A DNA stretch of 64,000 bases from Urophycis tenuis (lineage: Eukaryota; Chordata; Actinopteri; Gadiformes; Phycidae). Position numbers and translations under genes: made by a program. The stretch's first letter is position 1. Each line of letters begins with the position of its first letter. The DNA lies in the NCBI GenBank assembly GCA_036785325.1, contig JAXIVH010000201.1, positions 186,001 to 250,000 on the forward strand. The letters run 5' to 3'. Positions 1-10,711 of this stretch are shown piece by piece. The notes beneath the pieces were generated by a model. The model was not told where the DNA came from and ran no database searches. It saw only the letters and a list, made by a program, of their open reading frames with translations.

Positions 1-528
1 GTTAGGGATAAGGTTAGGGTTAGGGCTAAGGTTAGGGTTAGGGTTATGGCTGAGGCTAGGGTTAGGGCTAAAGTTAGGGCAAAGGTTAGAGTTAGGGTTA
101 GCGTTAGAGTTAGGGTAGGGTTAGTGTTGGAGGTTAGGGTAGGCTTAGGGTTAGAGTTAGAGTAGGGGTTAGGGTTAGAGTTAGAGTAGGGGTTAGGGTT
201 AGTGTTAAGGCTAAGGTTAGGGGTTGAGGTTAGTGTTAAGATTAGGGCCAAGGTAAGGGTTAGTGTTAGGGTTGAGTTAGGGTTAGGGCTAAGGTTAGGC
301 CTATGGTTAGGGTTGGGGTTGAGGTTATCCCTAGGGTTAGAGTTAGAGCTAGAGATTGAGGAAGGTAGAGTCAAGGTGAGACAGTCTGTACGGACTGAAC
401 TCACCCCCGCCGGATCGGGCTAGTACACTCTATCTCCCCCAACTCCCTCATTTCCATGAGGGAAGACAGGGGAGAAGAGATGGGAGGAGTATATATATTT
501 AATATATATTTTTTTAGTAAATAAATAC

Positions 529-640
529 ATCGAGAGACTCACAGCTGGAGTGGGTTTTAATCTTTGTATTCAAGGTTGTTCCTCCTCTTTTGATTCCTCG
601 CTGGTGGTGCGTCGTCTCCACCTAGTGGTCGTTTTGTGAA
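529..640 (-). mobile_element. Retroelement 3' fragment, copy A (in each long segment)
   Basis: Read on the minus strand, the fragment starts near TCACAAAACGACCACTAG, runs through CACTCCAGCTGTGA, and ends in an AT-rich ATGTATTTATTTACT tail. It is clearly related to the fragment at 843-956, sharing CTAGTGGTCGTTTTGTGA and TCACAGCTGGAGTG in the same order and spacing. The order of unique sequence followed by an A/T-rich simple tail suggests the 3' end of a non-LTR retrotransposon or SINE. The family is not identified. Confidence 0.5.
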
Positions 641-650
641 GAAGAGTTAT

Positions 651-705
651 AGAAATAGAAATAGAAATACTCTATTGTTCCCAGGTTGGGAAATTGCATT
701 AATAG
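651..705 (-). mobile_element. LINE-like 3' tail with (TTTCTA)n end
   Basis: On the minus strand the core GCAATTTCCCAACCTGGGAA is followed by CAATAGAGTA and then repeated TTTCTA units. The same core, with AATAAAGTA and a TATTC tail, occurs in the opposite orientation at 52126-52182. A conserved core plus a short tandem 3' tail is typical of CR1/L2- or RTE-like LINE ends in fishes. The clade assignment is from memory and tentative. Confidence 0.55.
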
Positions 706-842
706 GTAAGTAATAATAATAATAACAATAATAATAGGTAATTGCAATAGTTGGTAAGGTAATCTATATTTAATTTATTTATTTATATTTGTATATTTAT
801 TTAGTCTATTTATTTATTCATTTTTGTTTATTTATTTATTTA

Positions 843-956
843 GATAAAGAGGATCACAGCTGGAGTGAGTTTTTAGTCTTTGTGTTAAAGGCTGGTTGCC
901 TTCTTTTGATTCTTCAGTGATGGTCCATCGCCTCCATCTAGTGGTCGTTTTGTGAA
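843..956 (-). mobile_element. Retroelement 3' fragment, copy B, with (TAAA)n-like tail
   Basis: This is a paralogue of 529-640 in the same orientation. On the minus strand it runs from TCACAAAACGACCACTAGAT through CACTCCAGCTGTGATCC to TCTTTATCTAAATAAATAAA. The tail continues leftwards as the TTTA-rich tract at 762-842. The tail places the 3' end on the left. It recurs in every long unit. Confidence 0.55.
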
Positions 957-1301
957 TAACAGTTGGTAAGGTAATATAAATGGGTTGTGTAGAGAGCCCG
1001 TTCTTTCGATGGCCCTGGCTCGGTTAGGTTCGTTAGAGTTATCTCGATGACCCCCCCCACCTCATCCAACGACTCGGTAGTTGAATAGGGGATCAAAGGC
1101 AGTTGCACTCGCCAATATCTAGTCATCCGCAGCTCTCTTTTCCCATATTACCAAGAATGAAGTAAAACGAAATGGTTATCTGTCTTGTTGTGATATAACC
1201 GCTGATTTGGAGATATAGACTTGTTTTTCCTTTTCCCAAAGGTTTTCTTTGTTCCAAGATGAAGGTCAATCTAGTTTGATTGAAGGTACTTCCAATGCAT
1301 T

Positions 1302-1540
1302 GGTATATTTACTTATTTGAATAAAGACGAGTCACAGCTGGAGTGAGACTTTTCTTTTCCATTTCTATTTTAGTATAAACGTGCTATCGAAATATTAGGA
1401 CACGTCATCAGTAGTGGACCCTGGGATCATAGGGTGTTTCTGGCCATTGTCACTATACACCCTCACCCAAGGGAGGCCCCCCCGAGAGTGATCAATTCTC
1501 AAGGTGTGTCGTTTCCGAAATGGAATTGGTATTGGGTTTA
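1302..1540 (-). mobile_element. Retroelement 3' region present in every unit
   Basis: Read on the minus strand, about 240 bp run from CCAATACCAATTCCATTTCG, through a run of seven Gs, CCCTGGGATCATAG (shown as on the + strand) and CACTCCAGCTGTGACTCGTC, to a TTTATTCAAATAAGTAAATA tail. The CACTCCAGCTGTGA core and AT-rich tail match copies A and B at 529-640 and 843-956, so all three are ends of one family. Array copies carry an internal block of about 49 bp (1357-1405) that is absent from the diverged unit near 51985. Confidence 0.5.
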
Positions 1541-1639
1541 AGCTTTTTTAGGAGTGATCATTTGTTGAGGTAACGTCGAGGTAAGTAAAGGTAAGTAAAA
1601 CACTTTTTAGGATACATTGTTTTGGTTATGGAGAGGAGG

Positions 1640-2030
1640 GGGCACATACTTACCCCCTGACCAGCACAAACCAGTTGTTAACACCGCTAGGTAGCCCTGG
1701 TTTGGCCAATCAGGGCCGGAGCTTGGTTCTTGTCCTCTGTTGGGTCCAGATGAACTAGCAGAAAACTGGGGTCACGAAGGACCGAGGCCAGCCGTGACAA
1801 AGCACTGCCTCCACGGTCCCCCAATGCAGCTATCCTCAGCGATGGGTGTCCAGACCTAGGAAAGACCAAGACCAGCCCCGACCAGCGGTGCCTTCCCAGT
1901 CGGTCCCAGGGTAGGAAAGGCCAAGGCCAGCCGCGACTAAGCACTGCCTCCCTGGCCCCTCCAGGACCCCATGCCGAACAGCCTGTTAATAACAATTCCT
2001 GTGCCCCATACACCGCGCGACTACAGAGAT
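1640..2030 (-). other. GC-rich block with a conserved 108-codon reading frame and a splice-donor match
   Basis: Each unit has this block. On the minus strand a reading frame of 108 codons (MYGAQE... to ...QTRAT) runs 2013-1687 and is followed 33 bases downstream by a strong donor match, CAGGGG|GTAAGTATG (about 1656-1645). Other copies of the frame start, as their lower coordinate, at 4471, 6544, 9301, 11368, 13424, 16200, 18984, 21057, 23118, 25265, 27376, 30153, 52335, 54153, 56931, 59695 and 61780. Within the block there are three diverged copies of a roughly 55-bp GC-rich minisatellite (near 1774, 1857 and 1912). I do not recognise the protein. Comparing the diverged copy at 52335-52661 with the array copies gives about nine amino-acid differences, and most base changes alter the protein, so I see no sign of protein-level constraint. 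Probably non-coding. Confidence 0.4.
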
Positions 2031-2205
2031 TGTGTAGGAAGTTGACCTTAGAGAAGACTCAATGGCTTACTTTCCTCACCCAAAACAACAATTTCTTGGG
2101 GTAGTCTATTCTCGCCGTAGGTACTTCGGTAATGGGTTTTTTTGTGAAAAGTTTTCCGGATGAAATGCATGCTGGGTAATTGTCTTCTTCCTCCAATATG
2201 TCAAG

Positions 2206-3101
2206 TGTAGGTTAAGGTTAGGGTAGATTTAGGGGTAGAGTTAGCAGTTAACCTTAACGTTAGGTTTGAAGTAAATGGGAGGGGTTGCGGTTAGGGTTAA
2301 GGTTAGGGCTGAGGTTAGGGTTAGGTATAAGGTTACGGTTTAGGGTTAAGGTTAGGGTTAAGGTTAGGGTTACGGTTAGGGCTAAGGTTAGGGCTAAGGT
2401 TAGAGTAAGGGTTAGGGTTAGCGTTACGGTTAGGGTAAGGTTAGGGTTAGGGTTAGAGGTTAGGGGTTAGGGGTTAGGGTTAAGATGAGGGCTGAGGTTA
2501 GGGTTAAGGTTAGGGCTGAGGTTAGGGTTAGGTTTAAGGTTAGGGATAAGGTTAGGGTTGGGGTTACGGCTGAGATTTGGGTTAAGGTTAGGGTTGAGGT
2601 TAGGGTTAATGTTATGGATAAGGTTAGGTTAAGTGTTAGGGCCAAGGTTAGGGTTAAGGTTATGGTTAAGATTAGGGTTAGGGCTAGAATTAGGGTTAGG
2701 GCTAAGGTTAGGGTTAGGGTTATGGCTGAGGTTAGGGTTAAGGTTAGGTTTGAGGTTAGTGTTAAGGTTAGGGCCAAGGTTAGGGTTAGGGATAAGGTTA
2801 GGGTTAGGGCTAAGGTTAGGGTTAGGGTTATGGCTGAGGCTAGGGTTAGGGCTAAAGTTAGGGCAAAGGTTAGAGTTAGGGTTAGCGTTAGAGTTAGGGT
2901 AGGGTTAGTGTTGGAGGTTAGGGTAGGCTTAGGGTTAGAGTTAGAGTAGGGGTTAGGGTTAGAGTTAGAGTAGGGGTTAGGGTTAGTGTTAAGGCTAAGG
3001 TTAGGGGTTGAGGTTAGTGTTAAGATTAGGGCCAAGGTAAGGGTTAGTGTTAGGGTTGAGTTAGGGTTAGGGCTAAGGTTAGGCCTATGGTTAGGGTTGG
3101 G
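2206..3101 (+). repeat. Degenerate telomere-repeat block, representative copy
   Basis: About 900 bp of 6-bp-period repeats based on TTAGGG, with variants such as TTAAGG, GCTAAGG, GCTGAGG, GCCAAGG and TTATGG. The order of variants is the same from unit to unit. An internal duplication is visible: a segment centred on GGCTAAGG...TTATGGCTGAGG recurs 108 bp apart (2701 and 2809). The opposite strand is CCCTAA-like. The 6-bp period produces long reading frames of dipeptide repeats on both strands, which are not genes. Confidence 0.9.
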
Positions 3102-3814
3102 GTTGAGGTTATCCCTAGGGTTAGAGTTAGAGCTAGAGATTGAGGAAGGTAGAGTCAAGGTGAGACAGTCTGTACGGACTGAACTCACCCCCGCCGGATC
3201 GGGCTAGTACACTCTATCTCCCCCAACTCCCTCATTTCCATGAGGGAAGACAGGGGAGAAGAGATGGGAGGAGTATATATATTTAATATATATTTTTTTA
3301 GTAAATAAATACATCGAGAGACTCACAGCTGGAGTGGGTTTTAATCTTTGTATTCAAGGTTGTTCCTCCTCTTTTGATTCCTCGCTGGTGGTGCGTCGTC
3401 TCCACCTAGTGGTCGTTTTGTGAAGAAGAGTTATAGAAATAGAAATAGAAATACTCTATTGTTCCCAGGTTGGGAAATTGCATTAATAGGTAAGTAATAA
3501 TAATAATAACAATAATAATAGGTAATTGCAATAGTTGGTAAGGTAATCTATATTTAATTTTTTTATTTATATTTGTATATTTATTTAGTCTATTTATTTA
3601 TTCATTTTTGTTTATTTATTTATTTAGATAAAGAGGATCACAGCTGGAGTGAGTTTTTAGTCTTTGTGTTAAAGGCTGGTTGCCTTCTTTTGATTCTTCA
3701 GTGGTGGTCCATCGCCTCCATCTAGTGGTCGTTTTGTGAATAACAGTTGGTAAGGTAATATAAATGGGTTGTGTAGAGAGCCCGTTCTTTCGATGGCCCT
3801 GGCTCGGTTAGGTT

Positions 3815-5887
3815 CGTTAGAGTTATCTCGATGACCCCCCCCACCTCATCCAACGACTCGGTAGTTGAATAGGGGATCAAAGGCAGTTGCACTCGCCAAT
3901 ATCTAGTCGTCCGCAGCTCTCTTTTCCCATATTACCAAGAATGAAGTAAAACGAAATGGTTATCTGTCTTGTTGTGATATAACCGCTGATTTGGAGATAT
4001 AGACTTGTTTTTCCTTTTCCCAAAGGTTTTCTTTGTTCCAAGATGGAGGTCAATCTAGTTTGATTGAAGGTACTTCCAATGCATTGGTATATTTACTTAT
4101 TTGAATAAAGACGAGTCACAGCTGGAGTGAGACTTTTCTTTTCCATTTCTATTTTAGTATAAACGTGCTATCGAAATATTAGGACACGTCATCAGTAGTG
4201 GACCCTGGGATCATAGGGTGTTTCTGGCCATTGTCACTATACACCCTCACCCAAGGGAGGCCCCCCCGAGAGTGATCAATTCTCAAGGTGTGTCGTTTCC
4301 GAAATGGAATTGGTATTGGGTTTAAGCTTTTTTAGGAGTGATCATTTGTTGAGGTAACGTCGAGGTAAGTAAAGGTAAGTAAAACACTTTTTAGGATACA
4401 TTGTTTTGGTTATGGAGAGGAGGGGGCACATACTTACCCCCTGACCAGCACAAACCAGTTGTTAACACCGCTAGGTAGCCCTGGTTTGGCCAATCAGGGC
4501 CGGAGCTTGGTTCTTGTCCTCTGTTGGGTCCAGATGAACTAGCAGAAAACTGGGGTCACGAAGGACCGAGGCCAGCCGTGACAAAGCACTGCCTCCACGG
4601 TCCCCCAATGCAGCTATCCTCAGCGATGGGTGTCCAGACCTAGGAAAGACCAAGACCAGCCCCGACCAGCGGTGCCTTCCCAGTCGGTCCCAGGGTAGGA
4701 AAGGCCAAGGCCAGCCGCGACTAAGCACTGCCTCCCTGGCCCCTCCAGGACCCCATGCCGAACAGCCTGTTAATAACAATTCCTGTGCCCCATACACCGC
4801 ACGACTACAGAGATTGTGTAGGAAGTTGACCTTAGAGAAGACTCAATGGCTTACTTTCCTCACCCAAAACAACAATTTCTTGGGGTAGTCTATTCTCGCC
4901 GTAGGTACTTGGGTAATGGGTTTTTTTGTGAAAAGTTTTCCGGATGAAATGCATGCTGGGTAATTGTCTTCTTCCTCCAATATGTCAAGTGTAGGTTAAG
5001 GTTAGGGTAGATTTAGGGGTAGAGTTAGCAGTTAACCTTAACGTTAGGTTTGAAGTAAATGGGAGGGGTTGCGGTTAGGGTTAAGGTTAGGGCTGAGGTT
5101 AGGGTTAGGTATAAGGTTACGGTTTAGGGTTAAGGTTAGGGTTAAGGTTAGGGTTACGGTTAGGGCTAAGGTTAGGGCTAAGGTTAGAGTAAGGGTTAGG
5201 GTTAGCGTTACGGTTAGGGTAAGGTTAGGGTTAGGGTTAGAGGTTAGGGGTTAGGGGTTAGGGTTAAGATGAGGGCTGAGGTTAGGGTTAAGGTTAGGGC
5301 TGAGGTTAGGGTTAGGTTTAAGGTTAGGGATAAGGTTAGGGTTGGGGTTACGGCTGAGATTGGGGTTAAGGTTAGGGTTGAGGTTAGGGTTAGTGTTATG
5401 GATAAGGTTAGGTTAAGTGTTAGGGCCAAGGTTAGGGTTAAGGTTATGGTTAAGATTAGGGTTAGGGCTAGAATTAGGGTTAGGGCTAAGGTTAGGGTTA
5501 GGGTTATGGCTGAGGTTAGGGTTAAGGTTAGGTTTGAGGTTAGTGTTAAGGTTAGGGCCAAGGTTAGGGTTAGGGTTAAGGTTAGGGTTAGGGCTAAGGT
5601 TAGGGTTAGGGTTATGGCTGAGGCTAGGGTTAGGGCTAAAGTTAGGGCAAAGGTTAGAGTTAGGGTTAGCGTTAGAGTTAGGGTAGGGTTAGTGTTGGAG
5701 GTTAGGGTAGGCTTAGGGTTAGAGTTAGAGTAGGGGTTAGGGTTAGAGTTAGAGTAGGGGTTAGGGTTAGTGTTAAGGCTAAGGTTAGGGGTTGAGGTTA
5801 GTGTTAAGATTAGGGCCAAGGTAAGGGTTAGTGTTAGGGTTGAGTTAGGGTTAGGGCTAAGGTTAGGCCTATGGTTAGGGTTGGGTT
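3815..5887 (+). repeat. Macrosatellite unit, short type (2073 bp)
   Basis: Telomere-like block about 4990-5887, joined directly to the next unit. Diagnostic variants CGCACGACTAC (near 4798), TAGTCGTCCGC (near 3904), GATGGAGG and CTTGGG are shared with the unit at 18328. This is position 1 of the higher-order repeat. Confidence 0.9.
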
Positions 5888-8644
5888 CGTTAGAGTTATC
5901 TCGATGACCCCCCCCACCTCATCCAACGACTCGGTAGTTGAATAGGGGATCAAAGGCAGTTGCACTCGCCAATATCTAGTCATCCGCAGCTCTCTTTTCC
6001 CATATTACCAAGAATGAAGTAAAACGAAATGGTTATCTGTCTTGTTGTGATATAACCGCTGATTTGGAGATATAGACTTGTTTTTCCTTTTCCCAAAGGT
6101 TTTCTTTGTTCCAAGATGAAGGTCAATCTAGTTTGATTGAAGGTACTTCCAATGCATTGGTATATTTACTTATTTGAATAAAGACGAGTCACAGCTGGAG
6201 TGAGACTTTTCTTTTCCATTTCTATTTTAGTATAAACGTGCTATCGAAATATTAGGACACGTCATCAGTAGTGGACCCTGGGATCATAGGGTGTTTCTGG
6301 CCATTGTCACTATACACCCTCACCCAAGGGAGGCCCCCCCGAGAGTGATCAATTCTCAAGGTGTGTCGTTTCCGAAATGGAATTGGTATTGGGTTTAAGC
6401 TTTTTTAGGAGTGATCATTTGTTGAGGTAACGTCGAGGTAAGTAAAGTTGAGTAAAACACTTTTTAGGATACATTGTTTTGGTTATGGAGAGGAGGGGGC
6501 ACATACTTACCCCCTGACCAGCACAAACCAGTTGTTAACACCGCTAGGTAGCCCTGGTTTGGCCAATCAGGGCCGGAGCTTGGTTCTTGTCCTCTGTTGG
6601 GTCCAGATGAACTAGCAGAAAACTGGGGTCACGAAGGACCGAGGCCAGCCGTGACAAAGCACTGCCTCCACGGTCCCCCAATGCAGCTATCCTCAGCGAT
6701 GGGTGTCCAGACCTAGGAAAGACCAAGACCAGCCCCGACCAGCGGTGCCTTCCCAGTCGGTCCCAGGGTAGGAAAGGCCAAGGCCAGCCGCGACTAAGCA
6801 CTGCCTCCCTGGCCCCTCCAGGACCCCATGCCGAACAGCCTGTTAATAACAATTCCTGTGCCCCATACACCGCGCGACTACAGAGATTGTGTAGGAAGTT
6901 GACCTTAGAGAAGACTCAATGGCTTACTTTCCTCACCCAAAACAACAATTTCTTGGGGTAGTCTATTCTCGCCGTAGGTACTTGGGTAATGGGTTTTTTT
7001 GTGAAAAGTTTTCCGGATGAAATGCATGCTGGGTAATTGTCTTCTTCCTCCGATATGTCAAGTGTAGGTTAAGGTTAGGGTAGATTTAGGGGTAGAGTTA
7101 GCAGTTAACCTTAACGTTAGGTTTGAAGTAAATGGGAGGGGTTGCGGTTAGGGTTAAGGTTAGGGCTGAGGTTAGGGTTAGGTATAAGGTTACGGTTTAG
7201 GGTTAAGGTTAGGGTTACGGTTAGGGCTAAGGTTAGGGCTAAGGTTAGAGTAAGGGTTAGGGTTAGCGTTACGGTTAGGGTAAGGTTAGGGTTAGGGTTA
7301 GAGGTTAGGGGTTAGGGGTTAGGGTTAAGATGAGGGCTGAGGTTAGGGTTAAGGTTAGGGCTGAGGTTAGGGTTAGGTTTAAGGTTAGGGATAAGGTTAG
7401 GGTTGGGGTTACGGCTGAGATTGGGGTTAAGGTTAGGGTTGAGGTTAGGGTTAGTGTTATGGATAAGGTTAGGTTAAGTGTTAGGGCCAAGGTTAGGGTT
7501 AAGGTTATGGTTAAGATTAGGGTTAGGGCTAGAATTAGGGTTAGGGCTAAGGTTAGGGTTAGGGTTATGGCTGAGGTTAGGGTTAAGGTTAGGTTTGAGG
7601 TTAGTGTTAAGGTTAGGGCCAAGGTTAGGGTTAGGGTTAAGGTTAGGGCTAAGGTTAGGGTTAGGGTTATGGCTGAGGCTAGGGTTAGGGCTAAAGTTAG
7701 GGCAAAGGTTAGAGTTAGGGTTAGCGTTAGAGTTAGGGTAGGGTTAGTGTTGGAGGTTAGGGTAGGCTTAGGGTTAGAGTTAGAGTAGGGGTTAGGGTTA
7801 GAGTTAGAGTAGGGGTTAGGGTTAGTGTTAAGGCTAAGGTTAGGGGTTGAGGTTAGTGTTAAGATTAGGGCCAAGGTAAGGGTTAGTGTTAGGGTTGAGT
7901 TAGGGTTAGGGCTAAGGTTAGGCCTATGGTTAGGGTTGGGGTTGAGGTTATCCCTAGGGTTAGAGTTAGAGCTAGAGATTGAGGAAGGTAGAGTCAAGGT
8001 GAGACAGTCTGTACGGACTGAACTCACCCCCGCCGGATCGGGCTAGTACACTCTATCTCCCCCAACTCCCTCATTTCCATGAGGGAAGACAGGGGAGAAG
8101 AGATGGGAGGAGTATATATATTTAATATATATTTTTTTAGTAAATAAATACATCGAGAGACTCACAGCTGGAGTGGGTTTTAATCTTTGTATTCAAGGTT
8201 GTTCCTCCTCTTTTGATTCCTCGCTGGTGGTGCGTCGTCTCCACCTAGTGGTCGTTTTGTGAAGAAGAGTTATAGAAATAGAAATAGAAATACTCTATTG
8301 TTCCCAGGTTGGGAAATTGCATTAATAGGTAAGTAATAATAATAATAATAGGTAATTGCAATAGTTGGTAAGGTAATCTATATTTAATTTATTTATTTAT
8401 ATTTGTATATTTATTTAGTCTATTTATTTATTCATTTTTGTTTATTTATTTATTTAGATAAAGAGGATCACAGCTGGAGTGAGTTTTTAGTCTTTGTGTT
8501 AAAGGCTGGTTGCCTTCTTTTGATTCTTGAGTGGTGGTCCATCGCCTCCATCTAGTGGTCGTTTTGTGAATAACAGTTGGTAAGGTAATATAAATGGGTT
8601 GTGTAGAGAGCCCGTTCTTTCCATGGCCCTGGCTCGGTTAGGTT
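5888..8644 (+). repeat. Macrosatellite unit, long type (2757 bp)
   Basis: Carries the variant AAAGTTGAGTAAAAC (near 6443) and AAGATGAAGG, both shared with the unit at 20401 (position 2), although that unit is short type. Telomere-like block about 7065-7940; long segment 7941-8642. Confidence 0.9.
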
Positions 8645-10711
8645 CGTTAGAGTTATCTCGATGACCCCCCCCACCTCATCCAACGACTCGGTAGTTGAAT
8701 AGGGGATCAAAGGCAGTTGCACTCGCCAATATCTAGTCGTCCGCAGCTCTCTTTTCCCATATTACCAAGAATGAAGTAAAACGAAATGGTTATCTGTCTT
8801 GTTGTGATATAACCGCTGATTTGGAGATATAGACTTGTTTTTCCTTTTCCCAAAGGTTTTCTTTGTTCCAAGATGGAGGTCAATCTAGTTTGATTGAAGG
8901 TACTTCCAATGCATTGGTATATTTACTTATTTGAATAAAGACGAGTCACAGCTGGAGTGAGACTTTTCTTTTCCATTTCTATTTTAGTATAAACGTGCTA
9001 TCGAAATATTAGGACACGTCATCAGTAGTGGACCCTGGGATCATAGGGTGTTTCTGGCCATTGTCACTATACACCCTCACCCAAGGGAGGCCCCCCCGAG
9101 AGTGATCAATTCTCAAGGTGTGTCGTTTCCGAAATGGAATTGGTATTGGGTTTAAGCTTTTTTAGGAGTGATCATTTGTTGAGGTAACGTCGAGGTAAGT
9201 AAAGGTAAGTAAAACACTTTTTAGGATACATTGTTTTGGTTATGGAGAGGAGGGGGCACATACTTACCCCCTGACCAGCACAAACCAGTTGTTAACACCG
9301 CTAGGTAGCCCTGGTTTGGCCAATCAGGGCCGGAGCTTGGTTCTTGTCCTCTGTTGGGTCCAGATGAACTAGCAGAAAACTGGGGTCACGAAGGACCGAG
9401 GCCAGCCGTGACAAAGCACTGCCTCCACGGTCCCCCAATGCAGCTATCCTCAGCGATGGGTGTCCAGACCTAGGAAAGACCAAGACCAGCCCCGACCAGC
9501 GGTGCCTTCCCAGTCGGTCCCAGGGTAGGAAAGGCCAAGGCCAGCCGCGACTAAGCACTGCCTCCCTGGCCCCTCCAGGACCCCATGCCGAACAGCCTGT
9601 TAATAACAATTCCTGTGCCCCATACACCGCGCGACTACAGAGATTGTGTAGGAAGTTGACCTTAGAGAAGACTCAATGGCTTACTTTCCTCACCCAAAAC
9701 AACAATTTCTTGGGGTAGTCTATTCTCGCCGTAGGTACTTGGGTAATGGGTTTTTTTGTGAAAAGTTTTCCGGATGAAATGCATGCTGGGTAATTGTCTT
9801 CTTCCTCCAATATGTCAAGTGTAGGTTAAGGTTAGGGTAGATTTAGGGGTAGAGTTAGCAGTTAACCTTAACGTTAGGTTTGAAGTAAATGGGAGGGGTT
9901 GCGGTTAGGGTTAAGGTTAGGGCTGAGGTTAGGGTTAGGTATAAGGTTACGGTTTAGGGTTAAGGTTAGGGTTAAGGTTAGGGTTACGGTTAGGGCTAAG
10001 GTTAGGGCTAAGGTTAGAGTAAGGGTTAGGGTTAGCGTTACGGTTAGGGTAAGGTTAGGGTTAGGGTTAGAGGTTAGGGGTTAGGGGTTAGGGTTAAGAT
10101 GAGGGCTGAGGTTAGGGTTAAGGTTAGGGCTGAGGTTAGGGTTAGGTTTAAGGTTAGGGATAAGGTTAGGGTTGGGGTTACGGCTGAGATTGGGGTTAAG
10201 GTTAGGGTTGAGGTTAGGGTTAGTGTTATGGATAAGGTTAGGTTAAGTGTTAGGGCCAAGGTTAGGGTTAAGGTTATGGTTAAGATTAGGGTTAGGGCTA
10301 GAATTAGGGTTAGGGCTAAGGTTAGGGTTAGGGTTATGGCTGAGGTTAGGGTTAAGGTTAGGTTTGAGGTTAGTGTTAAGGTTAGGGCCAAGGTTAGGGT
10401 TAGGGTTAAGGTTAGGGTTAGGGCTAAGGTTAGGGTTAGGGTTATGGCTGAGGCTAGGGTTAGGGCTAAAGTTAGGGCAAAGGTTAGAGTTAGGGTTAGA
10501 GTTAGGGTAGGGTTAGTGTTGGAGGTTAGGGTAGGCTTAGGGTTAGAGTTAGAGTAGGGGTTAGGGTTAGAGTTAGAGTAGGGGTTAGGGTTAGTGTTAA
10601 GGCTAAGGTTAGGGGTTGAGGTTAGTGTTAAGATTAGGGCCAAGGTAAGGGTTAGTGTTAGGGTTGAGTTAGGGTTAGGGCTAAGGTTAGGCCTATGGTT
10701 AGGGTTGGGTT
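8645..10711 (+). repeat. Macrosatellite unit, short type (2067 bp)
   Basis: Position 3 of the higher-order repeat. It has TAGTCGTCCGC and GATGGAGG. Telomere-like block about 9823-10711, with a 6-bp contraction near 10495. Confidence 0.9.

Larger units (their letters stand above)
318..1028 (+). repeat. Long-unit-specific segment (711 bp), representative copy
   Basis: This segment is present in long units and missing from short ones, with identical edges each time. Short units read GGTTGGG directly into TTCGTTAG; long units have this segment between the two, with GG/GGTT microhomology at the edges. The other copies are 3102-3812, 7941-8642, 14839-15540, 17621-18325, 28791-29492, 31562-32263, 55570-56271 and 58346-59047. 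Contents in order: the last degenerate telomere repeats, a GC-rich stretch with short inverted repeats (CAGTC/GACTG near 384-399, CCCTCA/TGAGGG near 447-464), an AT-rich tract, two related retroelement ends (529-640 and 843-956), a LINE-like tail (651-705), a TAA microsatellite (706-737) and a TTTA-rich tract (762-842). I see no coding capacity. Confidence 0.85.
1..1030 (+). repeat. Partial macrosatellite unit, long type (3' end)
   Basis: The window opens inside the degenerate TTAGGG block (1-317). The long-type segment follows at 318-1028. The upstream part of this unit lies outside the window. Confidence 0.9.
1031..3814 (+). repeat. Macrosatellite unit, long type (2784 bp)
   Basis: First complete unit. 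Retroelement debris at about 1300-1540, GC-rich block about 1640-2030, telomere-like block about 2206-3101, long segment 3102-3812. Diagnostic variants: AAGATGAAGG (near 1257) and CTTCGG (near 2123). Both match the sixth position of the higher-order repeat (units at 15543 and 29495). Confidence 0.9.

Noticed and set aside
938..1126. Minus-strand frame MTRYWRVQLPLIPYSTTESLDEVGG, in many units
   Set aside because: Its end changes with the length of a C run (7-9 bases) and it runs into unrelated repeat DNA, so it is not a conserved protein.
1646..1700. Possible U1 snRNA gene: ATACTTACC at the start of the GC-rich block
   Set aside because: Only the first nine bases fit the U1 5' end. The following sequence does not show U1 stem-loops or the Sm site; on the other strand it is simply a splice-donor match.
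2460..3188. Long reading frames of Leu-Thr, Arg-Val/Lys-Val or Gly-Leu repeats in each telomere-like block, on both strands
   Set aside because: They come from the 6-bp period of degenerate TTAGGG, which rarely makes stop codons. Frame lengths change freely with 6-bp steps and there is no recognisable domain.
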